A stretch of DNA of 64,000 bases, taken from positions 64,269,788 to 64,333,787 of the forward strand of contig CM057836.1 in assembly GCA_030068075.1 (NCBI GenBank), in the 5' to 3' direction. A program made the translations under genes and the position numbers. Origin of the DNA: Paguma larvata. Taxonomy: Eukaryota; Chordata; Mammalia; Carnivora; Viverridae. The stretch's first letter is position 1; each line of letters opens with the position of its first letter. The notes beneath the pieces were generated by a model. It did no database searches. It was not told the origin of the DNA and saw only the letters and a list, made by a program, of their open reading frames with translations. Below are positions 1 to 12,839 of this stretch, piece by piece.

Positions 1-413
1 TAGTCCATTTTTAGAACTCTGTCAGCTGCTAGTGTTTGTATTGATTACTCTGCCTGCAGTTTAAATAAGTACTAAAAGAAGCAAGGTGGTTGATTCCTCA
101 ACCACCCATTAAAATAAGGAGCTGTATCATTTGAGTCTCAGAAAGAAAAGAATACTATTAGGAAATTTAAATTTATTAGGAAGTTTTTGCATGATCGATG
201 TCATTAGTATTAAAAATGAAGTAATCTGGTACCATTAATCTAGTTGCCAGAGAAAGCTGGTACTTTTTAAGGTTTTTGTTTAATATGTTATAATAGCCAA
301 TAAGTGGATTATTAATAAAATATAGTAGCCAAGGAAATGAGACTCTTTGTTTTATATACAACATATACTTGATAATCATTTTTTGAGATTTAGTCAGATG
401 TTCTTTCCTTTTT

Positions 414-636
414 TTTTTAAACATAAGTTAAAAAAATTTTTTTTGAATGTTTAGTTTGGAGAGACACAGAGCCTGAGTGGGGGAGGGGCAGAGAGAGGAA
501 GACACAGAATCTACACCAGGCTCCAGGCTCTGAGCTGTCAGCATAGAGCCCAAAGTGGGATTTGAACCCACAAACTGCAAGATCATGACCTGAGCCAAAG
601 ACGGCCACCCAACCGACTGAGCCACCGAGGTGCCCC
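414..636 (-). mobile_element. SINEC_Fc-type tRNA-Lys SINE
   Basis: The reverse SINE ends in ccaccgaggtgcccc and has an A-tail (T run) at its left end. An exact 15-bp duplication, atgttctttcctttt, flanks it at 398-412 and 639-653, so the borders are well supported. Confidence 0.93.
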
Positions 637-805
637 AAATGTTCTTTCCTTTTAATGCCATTCATTTACTTTTTTTTAATAGACTACTAAAATATGGTAA
701 AATAAGTCTTAATTCTTTTCACTGGTAACACAGATAAAAGTACATATACAAATACTATGATAAATGTTACTATGGTTGAATTTTTAAAATAGATCATAAG
801 TCTTA

Positions 806-1028
806 TTTTTTTTTATTTTTTAAAAATATTTATTCATTTTTGAGAGAGAGAGAGAGACAGAGCATGAGCAGGGGAGGGGCAGAGGGAAAGAGGGAGACGC
901 AGAATCCGAAGCAGCTCCAGGCACTGAGCTGTCAGCACAGAGCCCATCGCGGGGCTTTAATCCAGGAACCATGAGATGACCTAAGCTGAAGTTGGACACT
1001 TAACTGACTGAGCCACCCAGGCGACCCT
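806..1028 (-). mobile_element. SINEC_Fc-type SINE
   Basis: The reverse SINE is flanked by an exact 15-bp duplication, agatcataagtctta, at 791-805 and 1029-1043. A GA-repeat lies next to the tail. Confidence 0.93.
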
Positions 1029-1247
1029 AGATCATAAGTCTTAAAGAAGAGACTCATATTTTAGAAATCTTTGAAACTTATTAGTACTATAGTAATGTTC
1101 ATTTTTAGTAACAGCATTTTGCTCAGTGTGTAATTCAGGAAAGTGAGATGAACCCAGACCTTTGCCAGAAGAGTTATTTAACTTCTTACTGTGAAGGTAG
1201 TTTCTGGATATCTTCTAGGAGGAAGGATATCTTCTAGTTTAAGTTAT

Positions 1248-1486
1248 CTTTTTTTCTTAAATGAGCTTAGATACATTTTTTAAGTTTATTTATTTATTTT
1301 GAGAAAGAGTATGCATGAGCACGAGTGGGGTGGGGAAGAGAGAGAGGAAGAGAGAGAACCCCAAGCAGGCTCAATGCTGTCAGTACAGAGCCCAGTGTGG
1401 GGCTTAATCTCATGAAACATGAGATTATGACCTGGACTGAAATCAAGAGTCAGACATTTAACTGACTGAACCACCCAGGTACCCTG
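1248..1486 (-). mobile_element. SINEC_Fc-type SINE
   Basis: Reverse SINE with head at right (gaaccacccaggtaccc). The duplication tagtttaagttat occurs at 1235-1247 and 1487-1499. Confidence 0.9.
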
Positions 1487-1859
1487 TAGTTTAAGTTATT
1501 TTTAAAGACTGACTAAATACTGTCTGTGTTGGCACAAACATGACATAGTCTTTCTTACAGTGCTTTAGCAATATGAACTTTAATTCACAGAAGCTAAGTC
1601 AACAAAAAGTACTGGAAATAAACTTACTTGCATCTATCAGAGCACCCTTACTGTTATTTTCCTTTTAACGTAATCTCTGCCAGTTCTTTCATGTTTGGTC
1701 TTTTTCTTTTTATGAATTGGTGTTCTCCAGGCTGTTTTCATACCAGGATAGAATTTCTCCCTGTTCTGTGAAATAGAACACAATCTCCAGTATACCTTCT
1801 CATTGCTTGCTTTACTTTTATCTAACACTTATCATCAAAATCGTTTATTTCTGTATTTT

Positions 1860-1985
1860 CTGTCTACCCCTCCTAAAATTCCATGAGAGCACAGATTTTT
1901 GTTTGTTCACTGCCATATTTCCATTTCCTATAACAATGTCTGGCAGATTAATAAACACAGAATAAATATTTGTTGAATGAATAAC
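1860..1985 (+). repeat. L2-like fragment
   Basis: ccatgagagcacagattttt, acaatgtctggcagatta and aataaatatttgttgaatga match the usual L2 3' end. Confidence 0.6.
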
Positions 1986-2071
1986 TGCCCAGATTTTCTC
2001 AAGACTTTCTCATCTGTTTCAGTTGTACTGCTAAAATTCTTTCTCTATACATTTTTTATGTTTCTTACCAC

Positions 2072-2284
2072 TTTATTTTTTTAACATTTATTTATTTTTG
2101 AGAGACAGAGAGAGAGAGAGCATGAGTGGGGGAGGGCCAGGGAAAGAGGGAGACACAGAATCTGAAGTAGGCTCCGGGTTGAGCTGTCAGCACAGAGCCC
2201 GATGTGAGGCCTGAGCCTACAAGCTGTGAGATCATGACGTGAGCTGAAGTCAGACACTTAACCGACTGAACCACCCAGGTTCCC
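2072..2284 (-). mobile_element. SINEC_Fc-type SINE
   Basis: Reverse SINE with GA tract and head gaaccacccaggttcccc. Flanking copies of cttaccact support a target duplication. Confidence 0.9.
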
Positions 2285-3603
2285 CTTTGCTTACCACTCT
2301 TCTAACAAAGTGAAGTGTCTTCACTAATTCGTATACATATATATTATCATCCTTAACTCTTCAATTAATATATCCCTCCTACTACTTATAGTCATATTTA
2401 TTTTGGGCTCAATTATGTATTATTTTTCCATTTCTGTAGCACCTTAATGAATAACATCTTTAGAACGAGGTGATGTCTGGGAAATCTGGGGATGATAGAA
2501 CTTCAACAATAGCAATTAGGTTTTTTTAGCCTCTGATATCTTTTATGTTCTGTGTATTTTTCAGTGTTACTTGTAAGATTAGAATAGTGAAATAGGAATT
2601 TTTACAAAAATGTAGCTAGAATTTTCTGAAGAAGACATAGAGCCAAATAGAGGTTTTCGAATAATTGCGTTTTTTAAATTTTTGTAGTTTTTAGCTGCCT
2701 TGCCTAATATCATTACTTTAAGACATAACAAAATTAATACTTGGAAATAAAAAGGTAGATTTTCTCCCATTAACTAACATTTAATAACCATCATTAGAAA
2801 AAAACTTTATAGTTTTGTTGTATTTCCTGCCCTTCCCAACAAAAGTCACATTCACAGTAAGTCATGGAGCTGACATTTAAGCCTAGACATTTGGATTGTA
2901 CTCTACCAGAGTTGCTGCACTAGGTATCAGATTCCACTATACTAAAGTACATTTCCCGATACATGGAAGTAAGATTGAATATAGCAGTTTTTTGAAGCAA
3001 TTGCATCATCCAACTACTAGAATTGCAGAGTATAAAAGTCAAACACAATTAGGTCATTGAAGATATCATATAGTGAAAGGATCTATGAGATTGCTTTTAT
3101 TTTTTTGAAGACCGAGTTAGCATGAGGCATGGGATAACAGAGTAGGCAGAGAGTGGGGAGCCAGCTCAGGAAGAGTGTGGAGGAGTGAGGTAGTGGACCG
3201 TATTGAAGATTACTGTTGGCCTGGACAGTTTCCTTGTAACCTTGTGCCAACATAGAATGTATGTGACAAATTGATATAATAAATTCCCTTGAAATCTAAG
3301 TTGATGTTTTCTAGTATGATTTATCAATTTTTACTCATGTTATCCCAAAGCAAGTGGTAGAATGAGAATTATCATTTATCCTGAAACTGAGGTAAAGCCT
3401 TTTTCTAATAATTCAGGATCTCTTAAAATTTAATACCTCTTTTTAATGATACTGAATTTGAATGTTCTTTGTTCTTAGAGTATCTCGGTTAAATGGAATA
3501 GAGACAGAACAGTGATTGCTTTTTTTTATATGTATACACAGTCCTGATAATTTTGCTTCAAGGCAAGGAAACTAACAGAATGAATTAGAAATTTATTTTT
3601 TAA

Positions 3604-4166
3604 ATGAAAATAGAGCTACCCTATGACCCAGCAATAGCACTGCTAGGAATCTACCCAAGAGACACAGGAATGCTGATGCATAGGGGCACATGTACCCCAG
3701 TGTTCATAGCAGCACTTTCAACAATAGCCAAATCATGGAAAGAGACCAAGTGCCCATCAACTGACGAATGGATAAAGAAGATGTGGTACATATATACAAT
3801 GGAATACTACGTGGCAATGAGAAAAAATGAAATCTGGCCATGTGTAGCAACATGGATGGAACTGGAGGGTATTATGTTCAGTGAAATCAGTCAGTCAGAA
3901 AAAGACAGATAACATATGTTTCCGCGCATAGGTGGATTTTGAGAGACTAAGCAAAAACCAGAGGGGAGACGTAGAGGGGAAAGGAAAAAAAGACACAGAG
4001 AGGGAGGGAGATAAAACGTAAGAGACTCTCAAAAAGTACGAACAAACTGAGCGTGAGGGGGGTAAGGGAGGGGGGAGAAGGGGTGACGGGCATTAAAGAG
4101 GGCACGTGTTGGGATGAACACTGGGTGTTATATGTAAACCAATTTGAAAATAAACTGTTAAAAAAA
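3604..4166 (+). mobile_element. 5'-truncated feline LINE-1: ORF2 C-terminus and 3' UTR
   Basis: A 102-codon open frame (3604-3912) encodes the L1 ORF2 C-terminal segment (IELPYDPAIALLGIYPRD, then EWIKKMWYIYTMEYY). After it comes the G-rich feline 3' UTR ending aaaataaactgtt and poly-A. The duplication agaaatttattttt occurs on both sides (3587 on; 4167 on). The long stop-free piece and clean duplication suggest a fairly recent insertion. It is not a gene of the host. Confidence 0.92.
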
Positions 4167-4390
4167 AGAAATTTATTTTTTTAAGTCCATTTAGCTGTTA
4201 CATACTTAGCTAATAGCATATTCAGTTTTGAGGTAACTTGCTTTGAACTGGAAATTTTATTTATTAAATAACCAGACTCATTCTTTGGAATAAGTGATTC
4301 TAGCAGTGTTTGACCCTTATTCTTAATTATTTGTCTGACATGATACACATACTGAGTGTGTGCTTTTTCTTTAAATGTATGCATGTCTTA

Positions 4391-4592
4391 GGGCTCCTGG
4401 GTAGCTCAGTCAGGCATCCAACTTCAGCTTAGGTCATGATCTCATAGTTCATGGGTTTGAGCCCCGTGTTGGGCTCTGCGCTGACAGTAAGGATGGAGCC
4501 TGCTTGAGATTCTCTCTCTGCCCTTCACCTACTCACATGTGCGTGCACGCTCTCTCTGTCTCTCTCAAAAATAAATAAACCTTAAAAAAACA
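4391..4592 (+). mobile_element. SINE, host copy of a nested pair
   Basis: Forward SINE starting gggctcctgggtagctcag and ending aataaataaaccttaaaaaaaca. A second SINE landed in its A-tail, so the rest of the tail resumes after 4829. Confidence 0.9.
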
Positions 4593-4813
4593 GGGGCGCC
4601 TGGGTGGCTCAGTTGGTTGGGCGGCCGACTTCAGCTCAGGTCATGATCTCACTGTCTGTGAGTTCGAGCCCCGCGTCGGGCTCTGTGCTGACACCTCAGA
4701 GCCTGGAGCCTGCTTCGGATTCTGTGTCTCCCTCTCTGTCTGCCCTTGCCCTGTTCACGCTGTGCCTCTATGTCTCTCAAAAATAAATAAACATTAAAAA
4801 AAAATTTAAAAAA
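4593..4813 (+). mobile_element. SINEC_Fc SINE nested in the tail of another SINE
   Basis: Near-consensus forward SINE (ggggcgcctgggtggctcag). An exact 16-bp duplication, aaaccttaaaaaaaca, lies at 4577-4592 and 4814-4829, proving insertion into the older element's tail. Confidence 0.95.
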
Positions 4814-5564
4814 AAACCTTAAAAAAACAAACAAACGTGTGCATGTTTTGGTAATAGTTTCTTAAAGAGCCAGTAAATATAAACTGAAGAAAATGTTTTG
4901 AAACTGCCTAATACATATCTATAAAGAATTATAGATAGAATGAACCTCTGGTACATGTCACATGCTGGCTATGGGAAAATGGTTTATGGGATCTAGAATT
5001 ATGTATTTTTAAAAAGCAGTAGAAGTCAACTTTTCATGATGCTTGCTCCCTCATCATAGTATTAAGTAAAGAATGATTCAGAAAGAATTAAACTTTTAAA
5101 AACATATTCCTCAGTAACTAGTTATGTCTGAATATATAGTGAAAGACAAATTGTAGGGACATTCACAATAGTTTCTATAATCTTGCCAAGATTCAGTAAT
5201 ATCACGGAACACCTATCGTTCGGTAGTCTAACTCATTCTAGACCCTTTGTAGCATGTCATTCTTAGTGATAGTAGTGACAGACACATTGTGTTCCTTCAT
5301 TTCCTCAAAAAAGGGCTAGTAAAAATGGAAGATGCATTGTTGATGTATTAACTAAAATGAGTAATTTGAAAGCATTCAATTCTTTCTGAATTTTCCTGTG
5401 CTATCAGAATGTGTATGTATTCTCGTCATTGAAAATTTGACAAAAAGTGAACTAAAACATCTGTTGTAGATAGACGAGAGAAATAATGATTCACTGAAGA
5501 AGAGCTCACTTGCATGAAATAATCGTAAGACACAATTTTTAATGAAGTAAAGAGTGTCCTTAAT

Positions 5565-5776
5565 TTTTTTTTAATGTTTATTTGTTTTTGAGAGAGAGAG
5601 TGAGAGACAGAGCATGAGTGGGGGAGAGACAGAGAGAGAGGGAGACACAGAATCTGAAGCAGGCTCCAGGCTCTGAGCTGTCAGGACAGAGCCCGATGTG
5701 GGACTCGGACTCATGATCCGTGAGATCATGACCTGAGCGAAAGTCGGACGCTTCATCGACTGAGCTACCCAGGCAC
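5565..5776 (-). mobile_element. SINEC_Fc-type SINE
   Basis: Reverse SINE with A-tail at left and head gagctacccaggcact at right. cttaattt repeats at the flanks. Confidence 0.88.
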
Positions 5777-6212
5777 TTCATAACTTTCTTAATTTTAAGA
5801 GAGATTTTTAATTTCCTTAAAGAGAAGTAACAAAAGACCAAAAAGAGTACCCATGCTTGATCTTTTATTGAGGAATGTTATTTCATCATCTAACACCTAA
5901 AACTCAAATTTCCAAATAATAAATACTAGACCTGTTCCTCTTGGACACTTATTTTGTAGGTATTTGATATATTAAGTCTGGCTGATACTATAAGTTTAGT
6001 TACCTAATTCATTAACTTAAAGTTACAAAAAGTTTAAGATCTTGGATGTCTTTTTAAAACTTTGTCTAAGTTTTTCCGCCTTTTTAAATGCTTTTTATTT
6101 GCAGTATAGCATATCCATAGAGAAGTGCACAAATCATAAGTTATAGCTTATTGATTAATTATCTATGCAGCATTAGCTGTATTATAACAACCTTTGGGGT
6201 ATCTTTTTACAG

Positions 6213-6282
6213 GAGACTTTGCAGCAGTTGATCATGATGTCATTGCCAAATGTCTTAATCATTGGCAAAAATCCTTTTTCTG
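6213..6282 (+). CDS. CCDC88A: CCDC88A window exon 1 (Hook-like domain)
   Basis: A 70-nt exon with acceptor ttttacag and donor gtaagtag. It encodes 23 residues beginning ETLQQLIMMSLPNV plus one base of the next codon (phase 1 exit). By recall this is about residues 92-114 of girdin, inside the N-terminal Hook-like (calponin-homology-like) helical domain. It is too short to stand alone; identity rests on its in-frame join to the next exon, where the split Glu codon is restored. Confidence 0.95.
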
Positions 6283-8182
6283 GTAAGTAGTAAAATTAGC
6301 GTATGTGATGGTCTTAACTTTGTGTATTACTAAAACGTTTATCAAGATCTTGCTTATTTATAAGAATACAACAGGTTTTTCATGGCTCTAGGTAAGGTCA
6401 GAGGTGATATTCTAGTTTATAGAGAGAAGGTAAACTTAGAATATTTGTAATGTGTAGGAGGGATCAGACATACATTTTAGGTTAAAGCCAGTGGTATTTT
6501 TAACTCTACCAAATTGATACTTTTTCTGTAATGATTTTTAGTATCTCATTATAAGCAAGTATAGAAGATAATGTAGGTATAAGATTAAAGAAACATAACC
6601 TTAGAAAAGAAGTGATTTTGAAGTAATTTCTAGGTTTGTATTCATACATCTGCTATCATTGCCAAAGCTGTTTGGATCTAAGATTTTACTGATTAATGTT
6701 ATCGTTTATATTCAACTACTTCTAAATAGAAAGATTAGAAGCAGTTTTCTTATATCATTTAAATTATTTTTTCAGAAGCTTCTGCCCTTTGCCAGGTTTT
6801 AAATGTGACCCATTCAGAGTTTTAATTATTGAACAACTAGGAAAGTTAGTAACTATAACAAATTCAACACTGGACTTCTTTTTTCAGGCCATCTGTAACC
6901 CAATTTCAAGTTTATCTGCTCCAGACCCCACCCTCCATTCTCATTCAAAACAAACAAAAATAAAGGCAAAATAAGTAAAATCAAGCAGCTGCTTTTTGTG
7001 AGGAAATTACCACTTAGGTGAGGTGGATCAGGAGTTTAGATAGTCTTTAGAGATATTCTGGGATAGTTGATTATACAAATTAAAAAATGAAAAAAAATTA
7101 TATGTAAAATGGAATTATTTTCAGTTTCACATGCATTTCGTAATTACCTACCAAATTATAGAGACCAGGAATATAAAGGAAATGGTCTGTACTCTGCAGA
7201 ATCTTGTGTTTTGGTGAGAGATGCACAGATGACTGGGAAATCATGTAACAATTAATACAAAATAGAGCTATGTAAAAGTGTGAAGGCATATGAAGTATGG
7301 AGCCATTATTCTTAGAGTTGGCAGATTAGAGAGAGGGTTGGGACCACTGGTGGGTGGTTCGGTCGGAGAAGACTACACAGATGTTAGAGCAGTGCCTAGG
7401 ATCTTGAATAGCAAGTAACTCACTAGAAGGATGGTGTAGGGAAGAAAGACAAGCAGAGAGAGGAACAGAAGTGAAGGCAGAGGACTGTAGATGTACATAT
7501 ATTTGGGGAAGGGTAATCACCACATCCTTAAGTGTGGCTAGGAAAGTAGATTGTTTCCTGGAGAGTAGGAGGAAATGTTTGAAAAGAAGATTTGGACTTT
7601 ATTATGGCCAGATTGGCCTGATGGTGAAATTCTGGCCCAAAGAAGTGACTTTTTTGTTTCGTTTTGTTTTGTTTTTTGTTAGCTATATGTTTTGAGAAAA
7701 TCTGAATTGAGTGCTGTTGGACAGCAAATGTACTATCCAGTTCTGTTACAGACCATTAATTTTATTCAGCTTATTATACGTGTTCATTTTTACCAGTCTT
7801 GCCCTAACTTTTAAGGTTTTGATCCTCATGAGTCTACACAGTGTAAAACCATTTAAATTTTATACGTAGGCTTGGTATACTGGTGTGGCATAATAATTTT
7901 TGGAAAACTAGTGGATTTATAATTAGCATACTTTATTGCAAAGAACATTGAAGCCCAGTTTGTCTATACTGTATTCCTTCAAAATGGACATCCTTGCTCA
8001 TTTCTTCTGCTGTTACCACATTGTGCACACAGAGCTGCTTTTTTGAATTCTTCACTATACTTGCAGACTTAATCCTTGGATCAAGTTGTTGTGAATATTA
8101 ACTTTAGAGCAAATTCTACCAATGTAAGAAAGAGAGTTGAACTAAAGTAAAATGTAGTACTTAGCAATCATTTTTATTTCAG
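6283..8182 (+). other. Intron 1 of window
   Basis: No exon and no recent SINE. The part 7200-7640 is purine-rich and looks like an old, unnamed interspersed repeat. The rest shows nothing recognisable. Confidence 0.7.
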
Positions 8183-8241
8183 AGCAAGGCACAGAAGAAG
8201 TTAAAAAGTTGCTTTTACTTTTACTGGGTTGTGCAGTTCAG
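8183..8241 (+). CDS. CCDC88A: CCDC88A window exon 2 (Hook-like domain)
   Basis: A 59-nt exon with acceptor ttatttcag and donor gtaagtta. It completes the split Glu codon and adds 19 residues (QGTEEVKKL, a run of Leu, then GCAVQ). The six-leucine stretch is the hydrophobic core helix of the Hook-like domain, about residues 115-134. It exits in phase 0. Confidence 0.95.
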
Positions 8242-8523
8242 GTAAGTTATAATATTTCTTCATATTTTCATTTTAATAACTTCTTTAATGTTTTTTCAGG
8301 CTGTAGTTTTTGTAAGACTTTAAGATGGGCTATTGCTTTTCAAAATCTCTATTAGGAACTTTTAAGTAACCATGACCTTCCAAAGGAGATTTTGAAGGAA
8401 AACACTTTATTTCAAACTTCAGTTGTATTATCAGATAGTTGTATCATTTAAAAATTAGATTTTTTTTTAATTCTGAATCTTCTGATAACCACAGGTTTTT
8501 CAGATTTTCTTAGAGGTACTCTT

Positions 8524-8745
8524 TTTTTGTTTTTAATAATTTATTGTCAAATTGGTTTCCATACAACACCCAGTGCTCATCCCAGCAAGTCCCCTCCTGT
8601 GCCGGTACCCACTCTCCCCGCTCCTACACTCCCATCACCCCTCAGTTTGTTCTTCGTCTTTGAGAGTTTCTTATGTTTTGTCTTTCTCCCTCTCTGTGTC
8701 TTTTTTCCTTTGCCCTCTTCCCCTCTCCCATGGTTTTCTTCTAAG
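8524..8745 (-). mobile_element. 5'-truncated LINE-1 3' end
   Basis: Reverse copy of the feline L1 3' UTR (aataatttattgtcaaattgg, acacccagtgctcatcccagc). The exact duplication ttagaggtactctt lies at 8510-8523 and 8746-8759. Confidence 0.92.
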
Positions 8746-10965
8746 TTAGAGGTACTCTTAAAAACTTCTCCCAAATATCCTTATGATTTATGTGTTTATG
8801 TACTTGTGCTACAGAAGAGAAAGGATTAACAACAGAGGCAGAAATTATGAAAAACATTATTTAGGAGTATGAGTTATTATTATATTGCCCTTTTGAAAAC
8901 TAATTATAATAATAATAGCAGGCTGTGACTTACTGAATGCCTACTTTTTTTCAGGTAGATTCTTTATATAGGTTTTCGTGTAATTTCTTTCTTCACATAA
9001 GGAGATTGGTGTTTAGTCAGATGATATGTAAGTTACCCAAATGAAGACATTTGTGAGAATAGGAAAGGGTACTGTTAACAATTACAGAGGAACTGCATGT
9101 GTAAACTGGGACTGTGCCTGACAAACCAGAGTGGTTGCTTTAGATTCACATTTCCAACAGGCCCAAGAGTTAAGATTAAACTCTTGTCTGCCTTCAAAAC
9201 CTATATATCTATGTTCATTTTTCCTTTAATCAGCCATTTTTCGGATGAGCAATTACAGTTTTAAACTATCTCAATTATTTGTGGAATGAATTTATTTGTA
9301 AACAAATAAATATTGTGATCATGAGTGATTTTTTACATATGTATGCCAGATAGTATATATCCAAGAGAGTGTGGTTTTTAAAGCTGTCTGGGAGCTATAT
9401 ACTTACACATCGCATGTTGTTAAAGTTTCATGCTGTGTAATATACAGGTGTTTACTTCATAATTGTTTAAATATTAAACACATACAGTGTTTGTAGTCAT
9501 TGCTATTCTAATTTAGTCCTCAAATCCTAAATTAGAAACATAGCCTTAATTATTTACAGCCTTGAATACTTTATTTACTTTTAAAAATACCCACCATTGA
9601 TGAACGTTATGTAAATTTAAATAACATAGTGACAGCATAAATTTGGTTGTAACTCCTGGTTACTCTTTGGTTATTGCTGGTTAGTAAAATTGATAGTGGA
9701 AACAGAGCAGAACTAAGGACTTTCTATGGACAGTTTAGGGAAAGCCTAAAGTAGTAAAGAAACCTTTGTTACTACCATTTAAAAGCAATAAAAAATATTA
9801 TAAAATCTAAGCTGCTAACCCCCCTACCCTATTTTTTGTAATTCTCTAGTATCCCATATTTATGGTAGAATTTAGATTTCATCCTGTAGGTATTTGGGAG
9901 CCACTAATGACATCAAACGGATAACAATCAGAATCTCCTGTCAGCCCTTTTAACTGCCTATATGAATAGTGTGAAATCTTTGTTGATACTGAAGAGCCAA
10001 AATGTACTTCAGGACAAGAAACTATTGACAAAACTAAATAGCTAACAAGTATTGTTTAAACACTCTCTAAAATATACTCTTTGTTACAGAAAATCTATTC
10101 TTGTGTAATTCAACAGGTTAAAAGCTAATATTTAATGTAATAAGTTGCATAAATATGTTTTTCCACATCAGGATTAGTTTTCCGTTATATTTGTGATTTG
10201 TAGGTAGAAATAGCAAGTTAAAGTTTGCTGATATGATACTTAAGTTCAAGAATTCAGTGGGCCGCAAGTTTTAAAAGATGCTATATTCATAAAAAATAAA
10301 AATGGAAGGAAGCATAATAAAATTGGAAAATATTTGTTTCCTCTCTTGAAGAAGAAACTAGGAAATTCTTAAGGGACAGTAGCATTAAAAAACAGTAAAT
10401 TAGTCACTGTCCAAAGATCTTACTTCACAGAATAAATTTATTATTAAGACTTTTTTTTTAATCTTCAGCTATACATAAATATAAACCACAGGAATAACTT
10501 TGAATACAAAGAAGACTGTTCAAGGCCAGGGCTTATATGTTTTCATTATTGACTCTTTAAACCAGTCCAGGTCCACCAGAATCTAAACCAGTTCTGAGTA
10601 TCAGCTAAAATTTTTATAGACACATAGCTCTGCATCTGAGCCATGAGATAGTTGAGAGATTCCCAATTTCTTTCTTCAAAGATCAAGTAAAATTCATCAG
10701 AAATTAGTTTTATATTAGTGCTGGCTATTCAGTCTCCTAAAATATTGTTTATTTTGGACTTTCACCAGATTGCATAATATTGAAAGTAACTGAGTGTCAA
10801 GTGTGGTTGGAATGAAAATTTTGATCTTTATATGTGCCCTCACTAGCAATTATAAGACTCACCTTTGATTCAGAAAACTGTTTTTGAACTTGGTCAGCTT
10901 GAGGGCTACAATCTAATGTTTTCCTACCATTTATCTGTAAAGCATCTTAAAAATTAGGATTTTAA

Positions 10966-11136
10966 GGCACCTGGGTGGCTCATTTGGTTGAGTGTCCGAC
11001 TTCAGCTTGGGTCGTGATCTCGCGTTCGAGAGTTCGAGCCCCACATCGGGCTCTGTGCTGATAGCTCAGAGCACGGAGCCTGCTTCAGATTCTGTGTCTC
11101 CTTCTCTCTCTCTCAAAAGTAAATAAACATTAAAAT
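10966..11136 (+). mobile_element. SINEC_Fc-type SINE
   Basis: Forward SINE (ggcacctgggtggctcattt). The duplication aaaattaggatttta (10951-10965) recurs with one mismatch at 11137-11151. Confidence 0.92.
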
Positions 11137-11281
11137 AAAAATTAGCATTTTAGTACATTAATTATTCCATTACATTTTGGGGAATAATACATAGCTTCTA
11201 GCTGAGGCATTTCTTTTTCTGAGAACACATGAAAATAGCAAATGTAACTTAATATAAAGGAATTTTTTTGCTGATACTGTT

Positions 11282-11975
11282 TTTTTTTTTATTTTTTTAG
11301 TCATGGTAAAATTTATACCTAACATAAAAATCACTATGTTACTAAATTTTTAAGTATACAGTTCATTAGCATTCAGTAGATTCACATTGTTGTACAGCCA
11401 CCACCACTACCCATCTCAGAACTTTTCTCTCTTCCCAAACTGAAACTTTATACCTGTTAAACAGTAATTCCCTATATCTCTTTTATCTCCGACTCCTGGC
11501 AACCACCATTCCCCCTTGTCTTTATGAATTTGACTACTCTAGGACATCACATAAGTGGAATCATACATTATTTGTCCTCCTATAAATGATTTACTTCACT
11601 TAGTGTAATGTCTTTAAGGTTCACCCAAGTTGTAGCTTGAGTCAGAGTGTCTTTCCTTTTATGACTACATAGCATTCTGTCATACTGCATTTTGTTCATC
11701 CATCCATTGAAGGACACTTGGGTTGCTTCCACTTTTTGGCTATTGCGATTAATACTATTGTAAACATGTGGGTGTACAAATAGTTATTTGAGTCACTGCT
11801 TTCAATTTTTTTTGGTGTCTATCCAGAAGAGGAACCGCTGGATCACATATGGTAGTTCTCTTTTTAACTTTTTTAGAACCTGCTATATTGTTTTCCATAG
11901 TGTCTATACCATCTTACATTCCTACCAACAGTACATAGGGTTCCAATTTCTCCACATCCTCCCCAACATTTATTA
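11282..11975 (-). mobile_element. Old LINE-1 relic (L1M type)
   Basis: Reverse L1 ORF2 end and 3' UTR recognised from blocks such as gtggaatcatacattatttg, tttggctattgcgattaata and ctggatcacatatggtag. Diverged, with stops. The borders are approximate. Confidence 0.75.
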
Positions 11976-12621
11976 TTTTTTTTTCGGGGTTGGGGGAAAA
12001 CCATTCTTGAAAAAGAATTTTAATTTTTCTATATTTATTTTATGTTCCTTATTTGGTTTTACTTTTGATGGAACTATGATCTCTATTCAGTCATTAGTGT
12101 TCTTATTCTTACTGAAAACACTGTCATGTGTTATTCATTTTATTGTGTTTTATTGTTCAGTAGCTTGTTTTGGGTACTCTTTCCGTATTTTTGTATAATT
12201 TTTACACATTAACCTATTTAATAAGAGAAAACACTGAGAGTACCAAGTAAAAATACGAAGAATTTGAGGAATAATATATTAAGAGCTGAAATTCTTGTGA
12301 AAGATGCAGAACTTTAGGGTTAATGCAGTTCTCTCCACCAGGTCTCCAACTTCCTTTCCACCTAACTTTTTTGCTCTTTTCTTATGTCCCAGCTTCCCAG
12401 ATATTGTTAGAATATCATGGTAATCTGCTGACTTAAGTATCAGTTGCTATTACAGAGTTAGAAATAACTTTGGTGCCCATAACACATTCAGAGCTTTATA
12501 TAAAGATAAAAGAGAGCTTCATCTTAAGAGGAAAAAAACAATTTGTGATGATTATTTAGTCTTCACAAGAGTCTTCGTAGCTGGAAATAAAGTTATTTAT
12601 AGGTCTATTTTTAACACCATG

Positions 12622-12838
12622 CTTTTTTTTTTTTTTGTAATGTTTATTCATTTGAGAGAGAGAGAGGGAGAGAGAGACTGAGAGCACAAGCAGGGAGGGG
12701 CAAAGAGAGGGAGACACAGAAACTGAAGCAGGATCCAGGCTCTGAACTATCAGCACAGAGCCAGATGTAGGACTTGAATTCAAGAACCATGAGATCATGA
12801 CCTGAGCCGAAGTCAGACGCTTAACCAACAGGAGCCCA
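12622..12838 (-). mobile_element. SINEC_Fc-type SINE
   Basis: Reverse SINE with T run, GA tract and a degraded head (ccaacaggagccc). Confidence 0.87.
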
Positions 12839-12839
12839 A

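Larger units (their letters stand above)
1..6212 (+). other. Intron upstream of the first exon seen
   Basis: No coding exon is visible. It holds six SINEs, one recent truncated L1 (3604-4166) and an L2-like scrap near 1860-1985. The preceding CCDC88A exon must lie before base 1. The stretches 2300-3600 and 4850-5560 show nothing I can name. Confidence 0.8.

Noticed and set aside
4593..4680. tRNA-like heads of the SINEs as tRNA genes
   Set aside because: They are tRNA-Lys-derived SINE heads with diverged promoter boxes, followed by SINE bodies and A-tails.
4604..4786. Recurrent small open frames with text like VKRPTSAQVMISQSVSSSPASGSVLTAQSLEP (split here only as a pattern), seen in many places on both strands
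   Set aside because: They are translations of the SINEC_Fc element and repeat wherever that SINE occurs; not genes.
11788..12198. A 136-codon hydrophobic open frame, possible membrane protein
   Set aside because: Most of it is antisense of an old L1 3' end, and T-rich reading gives Phe/Leu by composition.
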